Shown here one piece after another: positions 20,639 to 29,790 of a DNA stretch of 50,993 nucleotides. The notes below the pieces were generated by a model. The model was not told the origin of the DNA and ran no database searches. It was given only the letters and a program-made list of their open reading frames with translations. Each line of letters begins with the position of its first letter. Position 1 is the stretch's first letter. The translations under genes and the position numbers were made by a program. This stretch comes from Lachnospiraceae bacterium (GTDB lineage: Bacteria > Bacillota > Clostridia > Lachnospirales > Lachnospiraceae): assembly GCA_017623295.1 (NCBI GenBank), contig JAGAPK010000014.1:1-50993 (forward strand), given 5' to 3'.

Positions 20639-22031
20639 TGCTTTGGAAATCTATTATGACAATCCGGTAGCTTTCTTGGAAGATATGCTTGATATGGAAT
20701 GTGACGATTGGCAGGGTGAAGTCGCAACAGATGTTGCAGCTTACCCAAAGACAGCGGTTAAGTCCGGTCAAGGTGTTGGTAAAACAGCACTGGAAGCCGG
20801 GCTTATTATTTGGTTCTTAGTTTGTAGACCCTATTCAAAGGTAATTGCCACAGCGCCAACTATGCAGCAACTTTATGATGTGCTTTGGGCTGAAATTGCA
20901 AAGTGGCTTGATTCATCCAAGGTCAAGAATCTTCTGGCTTGGACGAAAACGAAGGTTTACATGGTGGGTGATTCTGAACGGTGGTTTGCTACGGCAAAGA
21001 CAGCAACTAAGCCGGAAAACATGCAGGGCTTTCACGAAGATCACATGATGATTGTGGTTGATGAAGCATCCGGTGTTGCTGATCCTATCATGGAAGCTAT
21101 ACTTGGTACTTTGACAGGTGAAGATAATAAATTGCTTCTGATGGGAAATCCGAATAGGATTGATGGTGTGTTCTACGATTCGTTCAACAAAGATCGTGAT
21201 AAATATAGAACGCATACAGTTTCAAGCAGGAATTCAAAGAGAACTTCAAGAGATAACATTGCCATGCTTGAAGCGAAATATGGAAAAGATTCTGATGTTG
21301 TTAGGGTAAGGATAGACGGTCAGTTCCCTAAAGGGGCACTTGACTCATTTATATCTTTGGAAACTGTTGAACTTGCCTGTTCCAAGGGTAATCATATCAA
21401 ATCGGAAGAGGTTGCTGTAGCCAATACGCTTCATGTTGGAGTAGATGTAGCAAGATTCGGTGATGATAAAACGGTTATAACACCAAGGATAAGCACCAAG
21501 GTGTTTGAGTTTAGGAAGTTCACCAAGAAAGATACTATGGAAACTGCCGGAAATGTGATCCGATGTTGCATAGATTATATGAACCAATTTCCGAATCTGA
21601 AATATTGCGTGATCAAGGTTGATGATTCAGGTGTTGGCGGCGGTGTTACTGATCGTCTGAATGAAGTGATTCGTGAAAAGAAGTTACCATACAGAGTAAT
21701 TCCGGTGAACAATGGAGAATCTGCCACAGATGAATATTATTTCAATCTCGGGTGTCAGATTTGGGGACACGTGAAAGAACTTCTTGAACTTAACTTTTCA
21801 AATAATATGCAAGGTAAGATTGACGATCAGGGAAATTCAGTATGTGAAATTGAACTTCCCTATGATGAAGAAATGATCAAGCAGCTATCTGTTAGGAAAT
21901 ACCACATGACTTCCAAGGGGAAGATTCAGTTGGAGAGTAAAGATGATATGAAAAAGCGGGGTATTGGTTCGCCTGATACTGCCGATTCATTATCACTTGC
22001 GATGTATGAGCCTAACACATGGTTGTATTAA
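20622..22031 (+). CDS. terL: Terminase large subunit
   Basis: A 469-aa packaging motor. Walker A SGQGVGKT at residues 48-55, Walker B MIVVDEA at about 143-149, and a C-terminal RNase H-like nuclease starting at GVDVARFGDDKTV (D275), with further acidic residues in VDDSGVGGG and SPDTADSLSLAM. Family length is normal and all motifs are intact. It pumps phage DNA through the portal encoded next. Confidence 0.95.
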   Translation: MEELIDALEIYYDNPVAFLEDMLDMECDDWQGEVATDVAAYPKTAVKSGQGVGKTALEAGLIIWFLVCRPYSKVIATAPTMQQLYDVLWAEIAKWLDSSKVKNLLAWTKTKVYMVGDSERWFATAKTATKPENMQGFHEDHMMIVVDEASGVADPIMEAILGTLTGEDNKLLLMGNPNRIDGVFYDSFNKDRDKYRTHTVSSRNSKRTSRDNIAMLEAKYGKDSDVVRVRIDGQFPKGALDSFISLETVELACSKGNHIKSEEVAVANTLHVGVDVARFGDDKTVITPRISTKVFEFRKFTKKDTMETAGNVIRCCIDYMNQFPNLKYCVIKVDDSGVGGGVTDRLNEVIREKKLPYRVIPVNNGESATDEYYFNLGCQIWGHVKELLELNFSNNMQGKIDDQGNSVCEIELPYDEEMIKQLSVRKYHMTSKGKIQLESKDDMKKRGIGSPDTADSLSLAMYEPNTWLY

Positions 22032-22042
22032 AGGTGGGCGTT

Positions 22043-23500
22043 ATGCTAAAAACAAGTGAAATCAAGCGTTTTATTGAGGATGATAACTCTTCCGAAAAGA
22101 AGCGTCTTGCAAGACAAGGAATGAAATATTATGAAGGTGAACACAAGATCATGGGTTCGCGAATATTCTACTTTGATGCTGACGGAAAATTAAAAGAAGA
22201 TACTTTGAAAAGCAATATTAGAATTTCACATCCGTTTTTTACGGAATTAGTTGATCAGGAAGTACAGTATATGCTTTCTGGTGAGGGGAATTTCATTAAG
22301 TCAGATAACCCCGCTTTGCAGGATGAATTAGATACATATTTTGACGATTCATTCTGGTCAGAAGTATATGAAATGCTTACAGGGTGTATTTCCAAAGGTT
22401 TTGACTATATGTATGCATATCAGACTGCTGATAACCGGATTGGTTTTCAATGGGCTGATTCTATGGGTGTGGTTGAAGTCAGGGCAAAAGATACAGATGA
22501 TAAAACCGAATACATGATTTATTGGTATATTGACCGGATTGAAAAAGGAAAGAAAACGATCAAGCGCATTCAGGTATGGGATAAGGAACAGGTTTATTAT
22601 TATGTGCAGGTGAATGATGGCAATGTAACACTGGATAGGGATGCAGAGCTTAATCCAAAACCACATATAGTAACAGTAAATGAAAAGAAAGAAAAGTTTG
22701 GTTCTTCTTTTGGATTTATACCCTTTTTTAGACTAGATAACGGTTCAAAACAGTTCAGCGGTTTGAAGCCGATTAAAAATTTGATTGATGATTATGACTT
22801 GATGGCTTGTGGACTTTCTAATAATTTGCAGGATTTCACGGATGCAATCTATGTTGTATCCGGTTTTCAGGGTGCTGATCTTGATGAAATGGTGCAGAAT
22901 ATTAGAGCCAAGAAGCATGTTGGTGTGTCTGAAAATGGTGGTGTAGAGATTAAGACTGTTGACATTCCGTATCAGGCAAGACAGGTAAAACTTGATCTTG
23001 ATGAAAAGAACATTTACCGTTTTGGAATGGGATTTAATTCAGCACAACTTGGTGACGGAAACATAACTAATGTGGTTATTCGCTCAAGATATGCCCTGCT
23101 TGATTTGAAGTGCAATAAATTAGAAATCCGGCTGAAAGAATTCTTGAGAAAGATAATCAAAGTCGTATTGGATGAAATTAACAGGAATAACAGTACAGAT
23201 TATCAGATAAAGGATGTGTATTTCAAATTTCAGCGAGAGGTTATCACAAATGCTTCTGATAATGCACAGATTGAACTCACAGATGCACAGAAACAAGGGC
23301 AAATGATTGATAATCTGTTGAAGGTCTACAATATTCTTGATGATGAAACGATCATTCAGGAAATATGTGCCATACTTGATATTGATTATGAAAGTATCAA
23401 AGATAAACTTCCGAAGGACGAAGAAAAGGAAACAGAACAGATCAGACAGACATTGGACAATATTGTTCCTGATGATATAGGCGGTGATGCTGATGAATAA
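22043..23500 (+). CDS. Portal protein, SPP1 Gp6-like
   Basis: A 485-aa portal of the SPP1 Gp6-like family, recognisable from IKRFIEDDNSSEKKRLARQGMKYYEGEHKI at the start and the central ...GFIPFFRLDNGSKQFSGLKPIKNLIDDYDLMACGLSNNLQDF. The acidic tail is typical. AAAGGTG precedes ATG 22043; an in-frame ATG at 22019 lies in terL. It forms the dodecameric vertex for DNA entry. Confidence 0.92.
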   Translation: MLKTSEIKRFIEDDNSSEKKRLARQGMKYYEGEHKIMGSRIFYFDADGKLKEDTLKSNIRISHPFFTELVDQEVQYMLSGEGNFIKSDNPALQDELDTYFDDSFWSEVYEMLTGCISKGFDYMYAYQTADNRIGFQWADSMGVVEVRAKDTDDKTEYMIYWYIDRIEKGKKTIKRIQVWDKEQVYYYVQVNDGNVTLDRDAELNPKPHIVTVNEKKEKFGSSFGFIPFFRLDNGSKQFSGLKPIKNLIDDYDLMACGLSNNLQDFTDAIYVVSGFQGADLDEMVQNIRAKKHVGVSENGGVEIKTVDIPYQARQVKLDLDEKNIYRFGMGFNSAQLGDGNITNVVIRSRYALLDLKCNKLEIRLKEFLRKIIKVVLDEINRNNSTDYQIKDVYFKFQREVITNASDNAQIELTDAQKQGQMIDNLLKVYNILDDETIIQEICAILDIDYESIKDKLPKDEEKETEQIRQTLDNIVPDDIGGDADE

Positions 23501-24956
23501 AAGACAGCTTGAAGTTCAGAAAGCCCAAGCATCCGATGAAGCTCAGGTTATTAAGCAGCTAAAGCGTGTGTATACACAAGCAAGGAAGGATTGCGAAGCT
23601 AAGATTAGGGAACTTTCAAGCAGAACCGATATGGAAAATCTGCAAAGCATTGTGTTCCAAAAGCAGTATCAGGAAGTATTGAAAAATCAGATTGATGCTA
23701 TTTTGAACACACTGAACAATAACTCCTTTACAACAATTGCTGATTATTTAGGTAAATCTTATGAAAATGGATTTTTGGGAACACTTTATGATCTACAAGG
23801 TCAGGGTGTTCCTTTAATTTTCCCTATAAATCAGGAAGAAGTAGTTCAGGCTTTGCAAGTGGATTCAAAAATATCCCAAGGGTTGTATCAGCGTATGGGT
23901 GAAGATACTGATAATCTGAAAAAATCAATCAAAGCTGAATTGTCAAGAGGTGCTGCTAATGGCGAAAGTTGGAATCAGATAGCGGCACATATTGCAAATG
24001 GTATGAATAGCCCCTTTAATAAGGCATTTAACCGTGCTATTGGTATTGCAAGAACAGAAGGACATCGAGTAACCCAAGAAGCTACATATCACTGTCAGCA
24101 ACGTGCAAAAACCAAAGGTGCAGATGTAGTGAAACAATGGGATTCTACGCTCGACGGCGCGACAAGACCCACTCACGTTGAATTAAATGGTCAGATCAGG
24201 GAAATTGATGAACGGTTTGAAGTGGCGGGGCATAGTGCTCCTTATCCGGGGGCTTTTGGTATCGCAAGTGAGGATTGTAATTGTCGATGCTGTTTGTTAC
24301 AGCGTGCAAAATGGGCTGTGAGTGAGGAAGAATATTGTACTAAGTGGGATGGGAATAAGAATGAACTTGTCAGAATCAACGCAAAGAATTATGATAAGTT
24401 TAAGGAACAAGCAAAGATACATTTATTGAAAACACAGTTTCCTGATGATGTATTCAAAATAAATGGTATTACAGATGAAGTTAAGGACGAACTAGAAACT
24501 GCTTTGTTGAAATTAAAATCTGAATACGATATTAGGCTAAATGAAATATTAGTTGAAAAAGCAGGGAAAAATGATATTTTTATTACAGGCTATCATGATG
24601 GCGTTGTTGACATGGTAGTCAATGAAGCAGCGGATTTTGACAGAATTATAAGAAACATGAGAAAGAAATATAAAAATGATTTCTTTGCAGGAAAGACGTT
24701 GGAAGATTATCTTGCACATGAAATGGCTCATGTTATGATGTACCAAGATTGTACAACTGAAAATGAATATTACGCAAAATATCAACAGATTAATTCGTTG
24801 TATGGTGTCTTAAAAGGTATTTCTGGTTATGCTGATAAAGAAGAATCAGGGAATGAAGCATTAGCAGAAGCATTTGTTAGAGTGCGAAATAAAGAAAATG
24901 TGTCACCAATAGTAAAAGTATTAGTTGAATCTTATTTTGGAAGGTGGAAAAAATGA
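23493..24956 (+). CDS. MuF head-morphogenesis protein fused to zincin-like domain
   Basis: A 487-aa two-part protein. Residues about 1-280 are a SPP1 Gp7/Mu F-type minor head protein, with RAIGIARTEGHRVTQEA, then a DSTLDGATRPTHVELNG core and the terminal EDCNCRCCLLQRAKW. Residues about 320-487 are an added domain with HEMAH (HExxH, 24717-24731, near residue 409) and a downstream NEALAEAF that fits a third zinc ligand. MuF proteins with C-terminal enzyme or toxin domains are known in temperate phages. Start ATG 23493 (AGGCGG 8 nt upstream); 23484/23487 are alternatives. The next gene overlaps its end by 4 bp and may be its partner. Confidence 0.88.
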   Translation: MNKRQLEVQKAQASDEAQVIKQLKRVYTQARKDCEAKIRELSSRTDMENLQSIVFQKQYQEVLKNQIDAILNTLNNNSFTTIADYLGKSYENGFLGTLYDLQGQGVPLIFPINQEEVVQALQVDSKISQGLYQRMGEDTDNLKKSIKAELSRGAANGESWNQIAAHIANGMNSPFNKAFNRAIGIARTEGHRVTQEATYHCQQRAKTKGADVVKQWDSTLDGATRPTHVELNGQIREIDERFEVAGHSAPYPGAFGIASEDCNCRCCLLQRAKWAVSEEEYCTKWDGNKNELVRINAKNYDKFKEQAKIHLLKTQFPDDVFKINGITDEVKDELETALLKLKSEYDIRLNEILVEKAGKNDIFITGYHDGVVDMVVNEAADFDRIIRNMRKKYKNDFFAGKTLEDYLAHEMAHVMMYQDCTTENEYYAKYQQINSLYGVLKGISGYADKEESGNEALAEAFVRVRNKENVSPIVKVLVESYFGRWKK

Positions 24957-25126
24957 GTCTGAAATTACCAAAATGTGATTTTTGTAAGCATTTGGATGAG
25001 GGAGATTTTTACAAGTGCCCCGCATTTCCTAATGGTATACCTTTGGATAGCATATCAGATGATGAAGATGCAGAATGTTCTAATGGTATAAAGTATGAAG
25101 CTGATTCAAGCGATCAAAGCACCTAA
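24953..25126 (+). CDS. 57-aa Cys-rich protein, possible immunity partner
   Basis: Sequence starts MSLKLPKCDFCKHLDEGDFY, then KCPAFPNGIP and an acidic tail ending in CSNGIKYE. The CDFC/KCPAFP pattern is a small conserved type that I recall beside phage head genes and toxin loci. GGAAGGTGG lies about 6 nt before the ATG, which overlaps the MuF-zincin stop. An intrinsic terminator follows directly, so the two genes end this transcription block. Immunity or chaperone function is inference from position and size. Confidence 0.6.
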   Translation: MSLKLPKCDFCKHLDEGDFYKCPAFPNGIPLDSISDDEDAECSNGIKYEADSSDQST

Positions 25127-25142
25127 TAATGGTGCTTTTTAT
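25116..25142 (+). terminator. Intrinsic terminator after Cys-rich gene
   Basis: AAGCACC at 25117-25123, loop TAATAAT, GGTGCTT at 25131-25137, followed by TTT. It overlaps the stop codon of the small gene. Confidence 0.75.
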
Positions 25143-25213
25143 GTGCAATTTAATAAGGAAAGGTAAGGTGATCTAATATTTATCTCCCAACTATGGGTTA
25201 AATAGTAAATGCG

Positions 25214-25240
25214 CAGCATCCTGAATAGGGGTGCTTTTTT
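25214..25240 (+). terminator. Second intrinsic terminator before scaffold
   Basis: AGCATCC at 25215-25221, loop TGAATA, GGGGTGCT, then TTTTTT. The stretch 25143-25332 between the small gene and the scaffold gene contains no gene that I can support and no strong promoter. Confidence 0.68.
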
Positions 25241-25332
25241 AATACCTATCGTCAGTGGTGACGTAAAACACCTGCCAAGTAAATTCGTGACATAACACGT
25301 AAAAATTGTATGAAAGGTATAGGGTAAACGAT

Positions 25333-25917
25333 ATGACACTAAAGGAAATTTTAAAAACACAGGGGCTTACTGATGAACAGATCGAAAAAATCATCGGTGA
25401 GATGAAACAGAACAATATTTTCACGGCAAGTGAAGAAAACCTTGATACAAGGTATGGAAAGCTGAAAACTGATCATGAAGGTGTGACTAAACAGTTGACA
25501 GAAGCGAATGCTTTAATTGAGCAGTTGAAAAAAGGTACAACCGATAATGAAGCGCTACAGGGCAAAATCACAACCTATGAAACAACCGTTGCTGATTTGA
25601 AGACGCAGTTGGAGCAGGAAAAACTTAATTCTTCTATTAAGATTGCATTACTTTCCGCAGGTTGTAAGGATGTGGATTATGTAACGTTCAAGCTGAAAGA
25701 AAAAGGCGATCTTTCGCTTGATGAATCCGACAAGGTTAAAGGTATGGATGATAAAATTGCCGCCTTAAAAACGCAGTTTCCGGCACAGTTTGAATCTGCC
25801 AAGGATAATCAGATTGAGGTTAATCAGCTTCCAAAGGGTTATGATAGAAGTGGGACGGAAGAACCCAAGACTTTAGCCGAGGCCCTAAAACAGCAGTATG
25901 AAAAAGTTACAGAATAA
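25333..25917 (+). CDS. Phage scaffolding protein (Gp20-like)
   Basis: A 194-aa helical scaffold: MTLKEILKTQGLTDEQIEKIIGEMKQNNIFTASEENLDTRYGKLK, then a long coiled coil (about 45-110). It matches the phage minor structural GP20 family that guides capsid assembly and is expelled or degraded afterwards. The start ATG 25333 fits the family; the upstream in-frame codon at 25306 lacks a site. It precedes the capsid gene by 27 bp. Confidence 0.88.
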   Translation: MTLKEILKTQGLTDEQIEKIIGEMKQNNIFTASEENLDTRYGKLKTDHEGVTKQLTEANALIEQLKKGTTDNEALQGKITTYETTVADLKTQLEQEKLNSSIKIALLSAGCKDVDYVTFKLKEKGDLSLDESDKVKGMDDKIAALKTQFPAQFESAKDNQIEVNQLPKGYDRSGTEEPKTLAEALKQQYEKVTE

Positions 25918-25944
25918 GAAAGGTTAAATTTAGGTGAACAAATT

Positions 25945-26961
25945 ATGGCAGTTATGACACTGGAAGAAATTAAGAAGGGTATGTCTGATAAAGTATTCGG
26001 ACAGATCGTAGATATTTTCCTTAGAGAATCCGCGATTTTACATAAACTTTCCTTTGATGATTGTGTTTCCGCATCCGGCGGCGGTTCTACAATGAAATAT
26101 AAGTATCTGAGAAAGGTACTTCCTGCAACAGCGGAGTTCAGAAAATTGAATGGTAAATATACAGCATCCGCAGCAACCAAGCAGGAATGTGAAGCTGCAT
26201 TAGCCATCATGGGCGGCGCCGTTCAGATGGATAGAGTGCTGAATAAAACAGCGGGTAAGTTCGATAATCTTGCATGGCAGATCGAGGAACACATCAAAGC
26301 AGTTGTTTCCCTGTTCCATTATACTCTGATCAATGGTGATGCAACTACTACGGCAAGCGGTGATCATCCTGAATTTCAGGGATTGGATTCTATGCTTGCA
26401 GGTACAACTACAGAGTTTGGTGCGGATAAATCTATTGACTTATCCACTATTACTAATCTGAAAAACAATGCAGATGAATTCTATGAAGCACTCATGCTGT
26501 TGGTAAATACAACTAAGGCCGATGCACTCCTTATGAACACGGACATGATTGGTAAGATTCAGACGGTGGCAAGAATCCTTGGCTACAAGACGGAATCGGA
26601 AACTGCGTTCGGTAGAAAAGTAGTTAGTCTTGATGGGGTTCAGTTCATGGACTTACAGAATTATTACACTGTAGAATCCGGCACCGCCGTAGCGAATGCG
26701 GTTGTGAAGAAAGGAATTAGTAGAACAATCGGAAAAGATACATCTGCTACAACTGGACTTACTGACATTTATTCCGTTAAATTTGATGTAAATGATGGTT
26801 TCCACGGTATTAGCCTGAACGGCTCTTCCGTTATTGATCAGTACCTTCCTGACTTTAGTAAGCCTGGTACGGTAAAGGATGCAGAAGTTGAAATGATCGC
26901 TGCAACCGTACTGAAAAATACACAGCACGCAGGTGTTCTTAGAAATATTAAGATTGCGTAA
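25945..26961 (+). CDS. Major capsid protein
   Basis: A 338-aa coat protein, placed directly after the scaffold and before the connectors as in HK97-fold siphoviruses. Features include EEIKKGMSDKVFGQIVDIFLRESAILHKLSF, a central TLINGDATTTASGDHPEFQGLDSML and ADALLMNTDMIGKIQTVARI. The leader AAAGGTTAAAT...AGGTGA is repeated before the gene at 27035 and should give strong translation. Confidence 0.9.
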   Translation: MAVMTLEEIKKGMSDKVFGQIVDIFLRESAILHKLSFDDCVSASGGGSTMKYKYLRKVLPATAEFRKLNGKYTASAATKQECEAALAIMGGAVQMDRVLNKTAGKFDNLAWQIEEHIKAVVSLFHYTLINGDATTTASGDHPEFQGLDSMLAGTTTEFGADKSIDLSTITNLKNNADEFYEALMLLVNTTKADALLMNTDMIGKIQTVARILGYKTESETAFGRKVVSLDGVQFMDLQNYYTVESGTAVANAVVKKGISRTIGKDTSATTGLTDIYSVKFDVNDGFHGISLNGSSVIDQYLPDFSKPGTVKDAEVEMIAATVLKNTQHAGVLRNIKIA

Positions 26962-26967
26962 AGTTCA

Positions 26968-27002
26968 AAAAAAGGGTGTTGAATTGTTCAATGCCCTTTT
27001 AT
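26968..27002 (+). terminator. Intrinsic terminator after capsid gene
   Basis: A stem AAAGGGTGTTGAA / TTCAATGCCCTTT (two G-U pairs) with a TTG loop is followed by TTATTATC. It should reduce read-through from the capsid gene into downstream connector genes. Confidence 0.72.
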
Positions 27003-27034
27003 TATCTAAAAGAAAGGTTAAATAGGTGAAAATT

Positions 27035-27322
27035 ATGTCAGCAAAGAAAGATGAAACTGTTGTACAGGCAACAGAAAACGCAGAACAGAAAACAGAAAAC
27101 GCAGAACAGAAAACAGAAAACGCAGAACAGAAAACGGAAAACGCAGAACAGGCAGTTGTAGACACAGCCAAAAAGTATCTGGTGAAGGTTACCGATAACC
27201 CCAGTTATTGCGGGATTGGTGCAGGTGGTGTTCAGTTTGCAAATGGTCTGGCGGTTATCGAATCTGCAAGAATGGCGGCATGGTTCAAGGAGCACAAAGG
27301 TTACACAGTAACTGAACAGTAA
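27035..27322 (+). CDS. Phage head protein with TENAEQK repeats
   Basis: A 95-aa protein. The N-terminal part has four heptapeptides TENAEQK(K/A) encoded by 21-bp tandem repeats; the C-terminal half (KKYLVKVTDNPSYCGIGAGGVQFANGLAVIESARMAAWFKEHKGYTV) is a compact conserved domain often found between capsid and connector genes. Start ATG 27035 follows AGGTGA; an in-frame GTG at 27026 overlaps it. A head-decoration or connector-accessory role is likely but unproven. Confidence 0.65.
   Translation: MSAKKDETVVQATENAEQKTENAEQKTENAEQKTENAEQAVVDTAKKYLVKVTDNPSYCGIGAGGVQFANGLAVIESARMAAWFKEHKGYTVTEQ
27071..27154 (+). repeat. 4 x 21-bp coding tandem repeat
   Basis: Units at 27071, 27092, 27113 and 27134, the last with three differences. 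The consensus reads ACAGAAAACGCAGAACAGAA plus A and encodes TENAEQK. The first three copies are identical, pointing to recent slippage. Confidence 0.93.
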
Positions 27323-27340
27323 GAAAAGGCGGTGTTCTTA

Positions 27341-27868
27341 ATGATCGTAAAAACTGAAACTTTGCTTTCAATGGATGAATTTAAGGGAATGAATGCGGAT
27401 GTGCTTTCCATGAAACTTGAAGCTGTTGAAAGCCTGATCAGAAGTTACACCAATAATAATTTTCAGAACCGTAATATGAGGATTGAAACTCCGGTTGTGA
27501 GTGGTATGATACGTGGTCACTCACCTTTCTTTAAGGTGGGTGATACCGTACAGATTTCACAATCTATGGTGAATGATGGCTTGTATGTGATCATGGGAAT
27601 TACAGGCGAAGGAATAGTGCTTGATAAAGATTTGTACGATTTCCCATTGAACACGATAACAAAGGTGACTTATCCGGCTGATGTTCAGAAAGGTGTGATT
27701 GATCTTATGATTTGGGAAAAGGGAAACCGACAGAAAGTTGGTATCAAATCTGAAACACTGTCAAGACATTCTGTGACATATTATGATCAGGATGCAAGCA
27801 ATCAGGTTATGGGTTATCCGGTATCGTTACTTGGATTCTTAAAACCGTATATGAAGCCGAGATTTTAA
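27341..27868 (+). CDS. Head-tail connector protein (Gp6/DUF3199-like)
   Basis: A 175-aa adaptor. The helical start (LSMDEFKGMNADVLSMKLEAVESLIRSYTNNNF) followed by a beta-rich region with the pattern FFKVGDTVQISQSMVNDGLYVIMGI is typical of connector proteins with an inserted Hypothetical/DUF3199-like fold. AAGGCGG is 8 nt before ATG 27341. It should bind beneath the portal. Confidence 0.78.
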   Translation: MIVKTETLLSMDEFKGMNADVLSMKLEAVESLIRSYTNNNFQNRNMRIETPVVSGMIRGHSPFFKVGDTVQISQSMVNDGLYVIMGITGEGIVLDKDLYDFPLNTITKVTYPADVQKGVIDLMIWEKGNRQKVGIKSETLSRHSVTYYDQDASNQVMGYPVSLLGFLKPYMKPRF

Positions 27869-27884
27869 GTTAGGAGATAATTTG

Positions 27885-28220
27885 ATGATTGGTGGAAACA
27901 CAACAGTTAATATTCAGATAAAAACAGGTGCAAGTGGGAACGGGATCGGTGAAAAAGTTTCAAAGTGGGAAAATATTCAGACTATAATTGGATTTTTGGA
28001 TTTGTTAGACGAAGATACGAAACGCAGTACCTATAAAACAAAAATTCAGGAATCTACACATATTTTTATTTCTGATTATGTGAAACTTGATAAACGCATC
28101 AAAACAGAAAATAGCCGTCTTGTTGATGAAGATGGACTAACGTATGATATTTTGCTGATTGATGATCCAATGAAAATGCATAAGCAATTAGAAATTTATC
28201 TGAAATATACAGGTGGGTGA
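27885..28220 (+). CDS. Head closure / stopper protein
   Basis: A 111-aa beta-rich protein (VNIQIKTGASGNGIGEKVSKWENIQTIIGFLDLLDEDTKRSTYKTKIQESTHIFISDYV) at the position and size of SPP1 gp16-like closure proteins. TAGGAGA is 7 nt before ATG 27885 (an in-frame TTG lies just before). Confidence 0.72.
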   Translation: MIGGNTTVNIQIKTGASGNGIGEKVSKWENIQTIIGFLDLLDEDTKRSTYKTKIQESTHIFISDYVKLDKRIKTENSRLVDEDGLTYDILLIDDPMKMHKQLEIYLKYTGG

Positions 28221-28224
28221 TGAT

Positions 28225-28638
28225 ATGGCAGTAGAATTTACGGATAACAGTGCAAAGGTGAAAGCAGCTATTAATGAAGCATCCATTGCTTATCTGTACG
28301 AAGCGGGCGGTGAGCTGGAAGCGCAGGTTAAAAGAAATACGCGAGTAGATACCGGACAAACAAAAGGGCAGTGGCAATATGTTGTCGATGAATCAAAACT
28401 TGAAACAGTTGTAGGGAATTCACTTGAAAATGCCATTTGGGAAGAATTTGGCACTGGCGAATATGCCTTAAATGGAGATGGAAGAAAAGGCGGCTGGTAC
28501 TATGTTGATAAGAGAGGTGTAGGACATTTTACCAAAGGTAAAACGCCGTCAAGAGCGTTTCAGAAAGCGTTTACATCACTCAAAGCGGCACTTATTAAGC
28601 GGGCAGAAGATGTATTGAAAGCGAGGTTAAATGAATGA
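28225..28638 (+). CDS. HK97 Gp10-like tail-completion protein
   Basis: A 137-aa protein with RNTRVDTGQTKGQWQYVVDE, IWEEFGTGEYA and a C-terminal PSRAFQKAF motif, the signature of HK97 gp10-like head-tail joining proteins. GGTGGGTGATG precedes ATG 28225. It overlaps the next gene by 4 bp. Confidence 0.85.
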   Translation: MAVEFTDNSAKVKAAINEASIAYLYEAGGELEAQVKRNTRVDTGQTKGQWQYVVDESKLETVVGNSLENAIWEEFGTGEYALNGDGRKGGWYYVDKRGVGHFTKGKTPSRAFQKAFTSLKAALIKRAEDVLKARLNE

Positions 28639-29012
28639 GCATAGAATCACTTGGAATTGTGTCTGAGTTTATGGAATCACTCGGTTTGAATTATGAATTT
28701 ATGGAATGGACCTCTGATCCTGTTTATCCTTACTTTGTGGGTGAATATCAGGAAATACCACAACCAAATGAAGATGGTGAAGAAGAATCAACTTTCATTC
28801 TTACCGGATTTTCAAGGGATTCTTGGATTCAATTAGAGGAAGCAAAGGAAAAAATAAAAGAGCATTTTTCAAAAGTTGGAAAAATTGTCACTACTGAATC
28901 AAATTCAGCGATGGCAATTTTTTATGCAAATAGTTTCCCTATACAAACAGGGGATGCAGAACTAAAAAAGATACAAATAAATTTAACAGTAAAAGAATGG
29001 AGCGTGAATTGA
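28635..29012 (+). CDS. Tail terminator / minor tail protein
   Basis: A 125-aa protein (SLGIVSEFMESLGLNYEFMEWTSDPVYPYFVGEYQEIPQPNEDGEE...) in the slot of gp17-like tail completion proteins, just before the tail tube gene. The pattern is shared with many Clostridia siphophages. It is assigned by position and length more than by motifs. Confidence 0.72.
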   Translation: MSIESLGIVSEFMESLGLNYEFMEWTSDPVYPYFVGEYQEIPQPNEDGEEESTFILTGFSRDSWIQLEEAKEKIKEHFSKVGKIVTTESNSAMAIFYANSFPIQTGDAELKKIQINLTVKEWSVN

Positions 29013-29013
29013 C

Positions 29014-29769
29014 ATGAGAAAATCAGGAATTACAAAAACAACACCGCAGGATTTTATTCTAAACGCAGGTGTGGTGTTTAAAAATTTCAAATATATTTGG
29101 CGGGAAGCAAAGGAAATAACAGAAGGAGTGTATGAAAAAGGTGCGATAGAAATTGTTGAGGACGGAACAACGGAAACCGATAACACAATTCAGATCAGTA
29201 AGGTGAGAAATCCAAGTGTATCATTCATTACATTAGATACGGCATATACTGCCCCCGCCGTCGGTGATCATATTATCGGTGCATGGGATGATTCAGCAGA
29301 AAACGTCCTTGGTGCTACTTCCGGCGGTAATAAACTTTCTATTGTGCCGGAGATCAATCAGATTGATGTAGACGGTGCACTTGTTAAAGTAAAAGGATTG
29401 ACCTTAAAGCAGGGAGAAACAGGAAGCCTTGAAACAAATCTTGCACAGCACACAAAGGAATCATTTATCAGAGCTATTGTAGGTACAGAGCAGGATTCTT
29501 TGATTAAAGGATATTCACAGTTAACGACTAAGTCTTTGATTGAAGCATCTGATTATTTGGATAATATTGCCTATGTTGGCACTATGTCGGATGGTACAGA
29601 ATGTATTGTTATTATGGAAAATGTACTTTGTACATCCGGCTTTGAGATAGAAGCAAAGAACAAAGAAACCGCGGTATTAAAGGCAACCTTTGAATGTAAC
29701 GCAGGATTTGAAGATTCTCACGATACATTACCCATTTATATTTTTGTACCCCAGAAAGAAATAGCATAG
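29014..29769 (+). CDS. Major tail tube protein
   Basis: A 251-aa protein. It begins RKSGITKTTPQDFILNAGVVFKNF and ends with AKNKETAVLKATFECNAGFEDSHDTLPIYIFVP, resembling phage tail tube proteins of Firmicutes. It sits directly before the two tail chaperone genes, the usual order. The weak upstream site GGAGCG suggests coupling to the preceding gene. Confidence 0.83.
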   Translation: MRKSGITKTTPQDFILNAGVVFKNFKYIWREAKEITEGVYEKGAIEIVEDGTTETDNTIQISKVRNPSVSFITLDTAYTAPAVGDHIIGAWDDSAENVLGATSGGNKLSIVPEINQIDVDGALVKVKGLTLKQGETGSLETNLAQHTKESFIRAIVGTEQDSLIKGYSQLTTKSLIEASDYLDNIAYVGTMSDGTECIVIMENVLCTSGFEIEAKNKETAVLKATFECNAGFEDSHDTLPIYIFVPQKEIA

Positions 29770-29790
29770 TAGAAAAGGAGAAAATAGAGG

